Assembly: GCA_018662075.1 (NCBI GenBank)
Contig: JABJGX010000026.1
Span: forward strand, 1-5,004
DNA length: 5,004 nt
Direction: 5' to 3'
DNA from: Candidatus Peregrinibacteria bacterium
GTDB lineage: Bacteria; Patescibacteriota; Gracilibacteria; Peribacterales; Peribacteraceae
The position numbers and the translations under genes are program-made. The stretch's first letter is position 1. Each line of letters begins with the position of its first letter. The notes beneath the pieces were generated by a model. The model was not told the DNA's origin and ran no database searches. It worked only from the letters and a program-made list of their open reading frames with translations. This document shows, piece after piece, positions 1 to 4,245 of the stretch.

Positions 1-60
1 GTTTACTTCTGTAAAAAAGCTATCGATTCCTTCTTGGTCAGGGAATTCATTAAGCGTCAT
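1..60 (-). CDS. 5' end of an unrecognised gene (partial, runs off left edge)
   Basis: Twenty open codons with no stop, reading M-T-L-N-E-F-P-D-Q-E-G-I-D-S-F-F-T-E-V-N, cut by the window edge. The ATG at 60-58 is chosen because a strong promoter (TTGACA, 16 bp, TAATAT) ends 8 nt before it; there is no Shine-Dalgarno sequence. The visible part is acidic and carries D13-S-F-F16, which recalls D35-S-F-F38 of the metallopeptidase-like protein (825-1802) and D24-A-F-F27 of the 53-aa ORF (289-450). It could be another member of the same accessory family, but 20 residues cannot establish a function. Confidence rests on the promoter and the open frame. Confidence 0.55.
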   Translation of the reverse strand, partial: MTLNEFPDQEGIDSFFTEVN

Positions 61-68
61 ATTAATAT

Positions 69-96
69 ATATTATACTTTATTTTTAATATGTCAA
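69..96 (-). promoter_or_regulatory. Promoter A (sigma-70 type, near-leaderless)
   Basis: On the minus strand, -35 TTGACA (96-91) is followed by a 16-bp spacer and -10 TAATAT (74-69); the ATG of the partial gene lies 8 nt further on. A perfect TATAAT (76-71) overlaps it, but its 14-bp spacer is short. The -35 box is inside repeat copy A. The predicted start site falls at or within about two nucleotides of the ATG. Confidence 0.65.
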
Positions 97-117
97 TACT
101 TAAGAATTTGCCTCATA
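88..117. repeat. Copy A of 30-bp epimerase-tail/promoter repeat
   Basis: One of three dispersed direct copies (88-117, 751-780, 1831-1860). Copy A matches B at 27 of 30 positions and C at 26 of 30. On the minus strand each copy encodes Tyr-Glu-Ala-Asn-Ser/Thr-stop followed by the -35 box TTGACA. Around A the similarity to C goes on through the epimerase relic: 88-204 and 1831-1947 agree at 101 of 117 positions by my hand alignment. Confidence 0.9.
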
Positions 118-219
118 CCACTCCATACTACGCCGAATTCCGTCTTCAAAGCTTGTTTTAGGGTTATATCCGAATGCCTTCTTCGCTTTAGAGATATCTG
201 CAATTTTTCCTATAGAACT
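100..219 (-). pseudogene. Relic of the 3' end of a second SDR epimerase gene
   Basis: The minus strand encodes a C-terminal tail that matches the intact epimerase (1843-2760) at 29 of the last 34 residues: it starts I-A-D-I-S-K-A-K-K-A-F-G-Y and ends in M-E-W-Y-E-A-N-S-stop. Upstream, 'S-S-I-G-K' may align with 'S-S-R-I-G-E' if about three residues were lost; beyond that the similarity fades. The Rossmann fold and catalytic residues are absent, so it cannot be an active epimerase. At least seven of the differing codons are synonymous and others are conservative (Asp/Glu swaps), so the copy probably diverged while still a working gene and was truncated later. The frame is the same as that of the 53-aa ORF just upstream, from which a TAA at 291-289 separates it. 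Confidence 0.85.
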
Positions 220-288
220 TATGCGAGCTCGTACTGCTGAAGAGAGAATGTTACTTGCTGGATCTGATTCTACAGTCTGTCCAGAGTA

Positions 289-450
289 TTACGCATTCAA
301 AGTGCCTGATTGCGTAGCAATTTTCTGCTGTGTTTCTCCTAATATTGCAAGAAAGTCTAAGTTTTCACTAAAGAATGCATCTGCAGAACTTGCGTCTGAT
401 GCATTAGATTCTTCTTCTGGTGTGCCAGGATTTTGTGAGTTGGTGTTCAT
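289..450 (-). CDS. Small acidic protein, 53 aa, unrecognised
   Basis: A 53-codon ORF from ATG 450 to TAA 291-289. It starts 2 nt after the stop of the 90-aa gene, so the two probably form a short operon. An AAAGGA sequence (467-462), set in the last codons of the upstream gene, lies 11 nt before the ATG and is the only plausible Shine-Dalgarno site in this half. The N-terminal half is rich in Ser, Asp, Glu and Asn and probably disordered. D24-A-F-F27 resembles the D-S-F-F of the metallopeptidase-like protein, and both proteins start Met-Asn-Thr. After the stop the same frame stays open for 62 codons into the epimerase relic. The ORF may therefore be the surviving N-terminus of an accessory gene fused by deletion to an epimerase tail, or a genuine small protein. 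Function unknown. Confidence 0.45.
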   Translation of the reverse strand: MNTNSQNPGTPEEESNASDASSADAFFSENLDFLAILGETQQKIATQSGTLNA

Positions 451-452
451 AA

Positions 453-725
453 TTATTGTCGTCCTTTTCTTCTTCTATTGACTACGAATTTCTTCTTCTT
501 TCTATGGTCTGGTCGTTGTGGTGGAATGCGCTTCCGATTGGCCTTATGCTTTTGCACTGCAGCGATGTCAGGGAGTTCGGTTGGAGACATTGGTAATTTA
601 GCCTCCTTAAGAACATCTTCTATTTCACCAGATGCAAATAGCGCTTCTATATTAGTCATTTCAATTGGTTCACCATGATACTTTTCATCTTTTGGTGATT
701 CATTGGATGATTTTTCTGCATTCAT
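453..725 (-). CDS. Small protein with a strongly basic C-terminal tail, 90 aa, unrecognised
   Basis: A 90-aa soluble protein with no signal peptide or membrane segment. Residues 1-50 are acidic to neutral and include a likely helix (I-E-A-L-F-A-S-G-E-I-E-D-V-L-K-E-A-K). Residues 59-90 hold 16 Lys/Arg and two His but only one Asp, including a run of four Lys and R-R-R-K-G-R. Such tails often contact nucleic acid, acidic protein surfaces or membrane phosphates; that role is an inference from composition. The ATG at 725-723 sits 6 nt after a TAATAT -10 box, so it would be the transcript's first codon, and no Shine-Dalgarno is present. The stop is 2 nt before the 53-aa ORF. I recognise no family. 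The promoter, the two-domain charge pattern and the coupled neighbour support a real gene. Confidence 0.6.
   Translation of the reverse strand: MNAEKSSNESPKDEKYHGEPIEMTNIEALFASGEIEDVLKEAKLPMSPTELPDIAAVQKHKANRKRIPPQRPDHRKKKKFVVNRRRKGRQ
462..467 (-). promoter_or_regulatory. Ribosome binding site for the 53-aa ORF
   Basis: AAAGGA on the minus strand, 11 nt before the ATG at 450. The spacing is slightly long. It overlaps the Lys-Gly codons at the end of the 90-aa gene. It stands out because the promoter-proximal genes here have no such site, as expected if they are leaderless while this internal gene needs one. Confidence 0.45.
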
Positions 726-731
726 ATATAT

Positions 732-759
732 ATATTACTATATATATTATTTATGTCAA
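732..759 (-). promoter_or_regulatory. Promoter B (sigma-70 type, leaderless)
   Basis: On the minus strand, -35 TTGACA (759-754), 16-bp spacer, -10 TAATAT (737-732), then exactly 6 nt to the ATG of the 90-aa gene. That is the spacing expected if transcription starts on the A of the ATG. The spacer and discriminator are almost pure A/T. The -35 box belongs to repeat copy B. Confidence 0.7.
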
Positions 760-780
760 TATCTAAGAATTTGCCTCATA
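751..780. repeat. Copy B of 30-bp epimerase-tail/promoter repeat
   Basis: Matches copies A and C at 27 of 30 positions each. On the minus strand it reads Tyr-Glu-Ala-Asn-Ser-stop then TTGACA. Unlike A and C, its similarity stops abruptly at 780: the next bases do not resemble an epimerase gene. It is therefore a bare junction fragment that brings a -35 box with it. Confidence 0.85.
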
Positions 781-824
781 AACATCAATTGTAAGCAAAA
801 TCTTCTCAATGAAGAGGTTTATTC

Positions 825-1802
825 TTATTGCTGTAATTCACATACTCTACCCTCTCGCATAGAGTAGATTTCGTAGCCATCGTGCCGTTGTGTAAGCATG
901 ATGAAATTGATAAATGCTTGGGAGTACTGTTCACCTTCTGCTTTTGGTTGGTAGTACTCTTCTGACATTCTTGCCAAGAAAAATGCAGTAAGATGTTGGT
1001 CTTGTCTTAGTTTTAATTCTTTCTTCATTTCCTCGAATCCCTCTTTTCCAAGAGCTTTTAGTTTTCCATTCATAAGTACATTCAGTGCTTCTAATTCCCC
1101 TGCATATGCATCGAGCTCATCCTCTAAGAATGAGTATGGCTTTTGATGTTGTGCAAAAATTAATTGAAAATACTGCGCGTCGCCCATTTCTTTTCGACGG
1201 TTTCCAAAGTGACCGACATGTCGAAGTTCATGGTGAAAGATAAGGTTGTCAAAGTCATTAAATTGAGCATCCGAACGAAAGGCTATCATTTGATGTGTTG
1301 GAGCGAAGCCTGCGTAGAGCATGTGTCCCTGTGCAGTATTTTCTGGCATTGGTCCGTACGAAAAGTGTCGAGTATCCTTCAGGGATCCTAATGTCATTTC
1401 AGGGACAGAGATATTTTTTTGTGCTGCTAGCCTCTCTACAACTGCGCTGTTTTTCAGTGGATTATTTTCATTATTACGCATGATGTCAAAAGGCTCCTTG
1501 AGTGAATTATATCGTTCATCATTTGGAGAAAGTCTACTCATTATTTTTTCTTCAAATGTATAAAAATCCGCTTGGATTGATTCGATTTGTGATGCAAGTT
1601 TAATCTCGTTTCTTGTCTGAGGATCTAGTGATGAAGTAGGTTTTGCTGGCTTTGCGCTGAATAAATCACGCATAGCATCAGGGGAGCTGAAAAAAGAATC
1701 TGCAGCTTCTTGATCTCTTGCTGGCTCGGAGCTCTCTTGCATCCTTCGGATATATTCTTCAGGACTAAGAAATGGTTGATCTTCTGGTGTAGGGGTATTC
1801 AT
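825..1802 (-). CDS. Putative zincin-type metallopeptidase, 325 aa
   Basis: The clearest motif is H191-E-L-R-H195 (HExxH), inside L-I-F-H-H-E-L-R-H-V-G-H, the zinc-binding and catalytic helix of zincin metallopeptidases. About 30 residues on, E227-D-E-L-D-A-Y-A-G-E236 could supply the third ligand by a gluzincin-like acidic helix; which Glu serves is uncertain. Residues 1-65 are acidic, rich in Pro and Ser, and probably disordered, with D35-S-F-F38. Residues 66-130 look helical. No signal peptide or membrane segment is visible, so a cytoplasmic site is likeliest unless export uses an unusual signal. ATG 1802 follows a TAGAAT -10 box by 9 nt and has no Shine-Dalgarno. The gene lies directly after the epimerase and is driven by a promoter overlapping that gene's end. 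Substrate unknown; peptidase activity is inferred from the motif alone. Confidence 0.8.
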   Translation of the reverse strand: MNTPTPEDQPFLSPEEYIRRMQESSEPARDQEAADSFFSSPDAMRDLFSAKPAKPTSSLDPQTRNEIKLASQIESIQADFYTFEEKIMSRLSPNDERYNSLKEPFDIMRNNENNPLKNSAVVERLAAQKNISVPEMTLGSLKDTRHFSYGPMPENTAQGHMLYAGFAPTHQMIAFRSDAQFNDFDNLIFHHELRHVGHFGNRRKEMGDAQYFQLIFAQHQKPYSFLEDELDAYAGELEALNVLMNGKLKALGKEGFEEMKKELKLRQDQHLTAFFLARMSEEYYQPKAEGEQYSQAFINFIMLTQRHDGYEIYSMREGRVCELQQ

Positions 1803-1811
1803 AGTTTGAAC

Positions 1812-1839
1812 ATTCTACAACTATTTATGCATATGTCAA
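1812..1839 (-). promoter_or_regulatory. Promoter C (sigma-70 type, near-leaderless)
   Basis: On the minus strand, -35 TTGACA (1839-1834), 16-bp spacer, -10 TAGAAT (1817-1812), then 9 nt to the ATG of the metallopeptidase-like gene. The -35 box begins only 4 nt after the epimerase stop codon. The leader would be about 2-3 nt. Confidence 0.6.
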
Positions 1840-1860
1840 TATCTACGTATTTGCCTCATA
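1831..1860. repeat. Copy C of 30-bp epimerase-tail/promoter repeat
   Basis: This copy is in its native setting: the end of the intact epimerase gene (Tyr-Glu-Ala-Asn-Thr-stop) followed by TTGACA. Similarity to copy A continues to 1947 inside the gene. It shows what the other two copies are derived from. Confidence 0.9.
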
Positions 1861-2760
1861 CCACTCCATACTACGTCGAATTCCTTCATCAAAGCTTACT
1901 TTAGGGTCGTATCCAAAGGCCTTCTTGGCCTTAGAGATATCTGCGATGTAATGCGTGACTTCACCGATTCTAGAAGAGGTAGCTTCAATGGTCGAGCTAC
2001 TTCCAAGAAGCTCTATAACACTTTCGGCTAGCTTCATAATAGTTGTCCCTTCCCCAAACGCTAGGTTGTAGGTGTCGTTCTTAGCCTCTTCAAAGTGCTC
2101 GATAGCTTTTGCAATGCCTCCTACGCAGTCATCTATGTACGTGAAATCGAGACATTTGTCTTTGCCGAAGACGAGCATCTTCTCGTTGGCTTTTGCCTGG
2201 CGGTAGAAGAGTGGCACAACACGAATAGAATCGTCGTACATGCCGTAGACGTTACTAAAGCGGAAGATGATCGTTTCAATGTTGTAACAGCGCTTGTACG
2301 CTTCAAAAAGAGCCTCTCCGCCAATCTTACTTGCAGTGTATGGACTCTCGCATGTCATAAAGTGTGCTTTGTCTTCTGTATACTTCTCTCCTTCTGGGAG
2401 GTGAATGTTTCCGTAGGTTTCACGGGAAGAAGCGAACATCATTCTTTTAATACCGTTTGTTCGTGCGTGTTCCAATATGTTAAATGTGTCGATGAAGTTG
2501 TCCATTGCGCGGTCTGGGTTCTCAACAAGTTCGTAGACACGAGCATTTGCAGCAAGATGAATAATAAGGTCGACATCTGTTGGGAGTTTTCCAAATTCTT
2601 CCTTGTGTCGTAGGTCGATATCGATACGTAAGTCTTCTACTACCTGGTTCCACTTGCATGGTTCCCAGTCAGCACCAATAACTTCGTGACCCTGCTCCAA
2701 GAGCTTTTCACAGAGACGTGTGCCAATTGTGCCGCTGCTTCCAGTTACAAGAATACGCAT
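1843..2760 (-). CDS. NAD-dependent epimerase/dehydratase (extended SDR), 305 aa
   Basis: An extended short-chain dehydrogenase/reductase that should act on a nucleotide-activated sugar in the cytoplasm, in the manner of UDP-glucose 4-epimerase or dTDP-glucose 4,6-dehydratase. Visible features: N-terminal Rossmann motif G7-S-S-G10-T-I-G13; D31 at the end of strand 2 for the NAD ribose; H68-L-A-A; S111-S112 before T-Y-G; catalytic Y141-T-A-S-K145; and F-R-F-S-N-V-Y-G in the substrate domain. Length is normal for the family. ATG 2760 is chosen because the fold starts at once (M-R-I-L-V-T-G); a TTG 18 nt upstream would add six unneeded residues. No Shine-Dalgarno is seen. A weak TAAACT -10 box lies 8 nt before the ATG with a poor TTACCC -35 set in the G/C heptamers. 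The exact sugar cannot be told. Its 3' end is partly duplicated at 100-219. Confidence 0.93.
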   Translation of the reverse strand: MRILVTGSSGTIGTRLCEKLLEQGHEVIGADWEPCKWNQVVEDLRIDIDLRHKEEFGKLPTDVDLIIHLAANARVYELVENPDRAMDNFIDTFNILEHARTNGIKRMMFASSRETYGNIHLPEGEKYTEDKAHFMTCESPYTASKIGGEALFEAYKRCYNIETIIFRFSNVYGMYDDSIRVVPLFYRQAKANEKMLVFGKDKCLDFTYIDDCVGGIAKAIEHFEEAKNDTYNLAFGEGTTIMKLAESVIELLGSSSTIEATSSRIGEVTHYIADISKAKKAFGYDPKVSFDEGIRRSMEWYEANT

Positions 2761-2762
2761 AC

Positions 2763-2777
2763 TGTTATAGTTTAACA
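2763..2777. promoter_or_regulatory. Short dyad, possible operator at epimerase start
   Basis: A 5-5-5 inverted repeat (TGTTA, TAGTT, TAACA) lies 3 nt before the epimerase ATG and over its likely -10 region. It could be a regulator site, but dyads this short are common by chance in A/T-rich DNA. Confidence 0.2.
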
Positions 2778-2784
2778 ATTCTTA

Positions 2785-2811
2785 GGGCATGGGGTAAGGG
2801 GTAAGGGGTAA
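2785..2811 (+). repeat. GGGGTAA x3 tandem heptamer; G-quadruplex motif
   Basis: Three perfect head-to-tail GGGGTAA units (2791-2811) are preceded by GGG at 2785-2787. The four G-tracts are separated by three-base loops (CAT, TAA, TAA), a textbook pattern for a three-layer G-quadruplex on the plus strand. The motif lies in the 94-bp gap between the divergent epimerase and glycosyltransferase genes, about where the epimerase -35 region should be. A GGGA/TCCC mini-hairpin (2819-2830) follows, and its C-run could compete by pairing with the G-tracts. Confidence 0.85.
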
Positions 2812-2854
2812 GTATTACGGGATTTTTCCCCATATTCCTGCTACGCTATTCGTG

Positions 2855-3946
2855 ATGCTTTCTCTTATATTGCCAACATTTAATGAGGCCAAGAACCTGC
2901 CAGAGCTTCTTCCAAAGCTTGAAGAGGTCTTGAAGGGTATTCCGCATGAAATCATCATTGTGGACGATGATAGCCCAGATGAGACCTGGAGGATTGCACA
3001 GGAGATCGGGCATGATATAGACGATATTCACGTTATCAGGCGGGTTGGACGTCGCGGGCTCAGCTCTGCGGTTATTGAAGGATTTCTGTCCGCGAAAGGA
3101 GAGGTTTTGGCTGTTATGGATGCAGACGGACAGCATGATATGAGCGTTTTGCCACGTATATACGAGTCTGTCATGCGTAAGAATGGAATGGTTATTGGGT
3201 CACGCTACATCGAAGGAGGAAGCGTTGGTGAGTGGGACGAGAGACGGCATTTGATGAGCAGGGTTGCAACGTCGCTTGCATTGAAAGTGTGCCGAGTAAA
3301 AGTAAAAGATCCGATGAGTGGATTTTTTGCCATTCGCAGAGAGCTCTTTCACAGTACGGCGAAGCAGTTAAACCCTAAAGGATTTAAGATCCTTCTCGAC
3401 CTACTTGTGTGTGTCCCAAAAGAAACGCTCGTTGAAGAAATTCCGTTTACATTTTCTACAAGGTTACATGGAGAAAGCAAGCTTTCTCGTAGGGTGCAGA
3501 TCGAGTTTTTGGAATACCTTTATGATGTGACGGTTGGTCGTTACATTCCACTGACATTTGTGAAGTACTGCATTGTCGGAGCGTTTGGTGTCGTGGTTCA
3601 TGTGACTGCATACTTAGCATTTTCAGCATTGATCCGCGAAGGAGGAGACCTAACCGTTATGGGATTTGGTTTAGCAGTTATTGGAGCTACGGAGGTTGCC
3701 ATCGTCTTTAACTTCTTGCTGAATAACGCGTGGACGTTTGCGCATGCAAGACTAAAAGGACTGTCTGCATTTATAGGATTTTTGAAATTTAACGGTGCGT
3801 GCTTGTTCGGGGCTCTAGCGAATTATGCTGTGAGTTCGTACTTGTTCACTTTGGCATGGCCAGAGTTATCTGCAGTGATCATTGGTGCATTTACCGGAGT
3901 CGTTTGGAATTACACGATGAGTAAAATGTTCGCATGGAAAGACTAA
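2855..3946 (+). CDS. Polyprenyl-phosphate sugar transferase (DPM1-like GT2) fused to GtrA domain, 363 aa
   Basis: Two modules. Residues 1 to about 225 form a GT-A fold family 2 glycosyltransferase of the dolichyl-phosphate-mannose-synthase type: L-P-T-F-N-E, D37-D-D-S-P-D42, the metal and nucleotide site D89-A-D-G-Q-H94, G115-S-R-Y118 and D152-P-M-S-G-F-F158. Residues 235-363 form a GtrA-like membrane domain with four hydrophobic helices, starting F-V-K-Y-C and ending in a Trp/Lys-rich tail. The enzyme should move a sugar (mannose or glucose/GlcNAc type) from a nucleotide donor to polyprenyl phosphate at the inner face of the membrane; the GtrA part may anchor it or help flip the product. A GTG directly before ATG 2855 is an alternative start. 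No Shine-Dalgarno or clear promoter is visible. The 3' end overlaps the next gene by 13 bp. Sugar specificity is not readable. Confidence 0.93.
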   Translation: MLSLILPTFNEAKNLPELLPKLEEVLKGIPHEIIIVDDDSPDETWRIAQEIGHDIDDIHVIRRVGRRGLSSAVIEGFLSAKGEVLAVMDADGQHDMSVLPRIYESVMRKNGMVIGSRYIEGGSVGEWDERRHLMSRVATSLALKVCRVKVKDPMSGFFAIRRELFHSTAKQLNPKGFKILLDLLVCVPKETLVEEIPFTFSTRLHGESKLSRRVQIEFLEYLYDVTVGRYIPLTFVKYCIVGAFGVVVHVTAYLAFSALIREGGDLTVMGFGLAVIGATEVAIVFNFLLNNAWTFAHARLKGLSAFIGFLKFNGACLFGALANYAVSSYLFTLAWPELSAVIIGAFTGVVWNYTMSKMFAWKD

Positions 3947-4245
3947 ATCGTTATCAGTGGCACATCCTCTGGGTGGCGCAGAGCGTCATCGGAGTGGTGT
4001 TGTGTGTTCAGCTGTATGCTTTGTCTCCTTTGTATGCAGACTCTGCACTGCGGTCTCGTACGCAGGTTCTTTTGCAGGCAACTGCAGCGCGAGAAGGCTG
4101 GCTTCTGTCGGGTGTTTCCATACAGAGCATTACAGATGACACTATTCGAGTTATGTATCGGTCGTATAACAGGGGGAATGACAGTAGTGAATGCTTTGTT
4201 ATTGATCAGAAATCTGGTTCCCTCACATTATGCAACGCCTCTTAA
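3934..4245 (+). CDS. Small single-span membrane protein, 103 aa, unrecognised
   Basis: A short basic start (M-E-R-L-N-R) is followed by one hydrophobic helix at about residues 11-30, then about 70 residues that should lie outside the cytoplasm. C24 has Leu before it, so it is not a lipobox. The helix may be a signal anchor; cleavage after A35 is less likely. The outer domain looks like alternating strands with C87 and C100, which could form a disulfide, and ends near D-Q-K-S-G-S-L-T-L-C. The layout loosely recalls PepSY-type domains, but I do not claim membership. The start overlaps the glycosyltransferase by 13 bp and the end overlaps the next gene by 16 bp, so translation is probably coupled. 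Sitting between a lipid-sugar synthase and a GT-C transferase, it may be an accessory subunit; that is inference. Confidence 0.8.
   Translation: MERLNRYQWHILWVAQSVIGVVLCVQLYALSPLYADSALRSRTQVLLQATAAREGWLLSGVSIQSITDDTIRVMYRSYNRGNDSSECFVIDQKSGSLTLCNAS

Noticed and set aside
221..481. 86-codon open frame on the plus strand
   Set aside because: It is antisense to the 53-aa ORF and to the region leading into the epimerase relic; its hydrophobic end is just the complement of Lys/Arg/Glu-rich codons.
801..815. Possible intrinsic terminator after the metallopeptidase-like gene (TCTTC / GAAGA stem then TTTT on the minus strand)
   Set aside because: The stem is only 5 bp and A/T-rich, with a four-base T tract; too weak to call.
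88..1860. The three 30-bp repeats as a CRISPR or integron-like array
   Set aside because: Copies are 633 and 1050 bp apart, enclose full genes, and are explained by a coding 3' end plus a -35 box; no short spacers, palindromic attachment site or integrase are seen.
2095..2613. 172-codon open frame on the plus strand
   Set aside because: It lies antisense to the well-supported epimerase gene, has a Cys/Val-rich unnatural composition, and shows no motif or start signal.
2791..2811. GGGGTAA array as a chromosome end or telomere
   Set aside because: Only three units, internal to the sequence and flanked by intact genes on both sides.
2846..3136. 96-codon open frame on the minus strand
   Set aside because: Antisense to the glycosyltransferase catalytic domain, with no start signal or recognisable motif.
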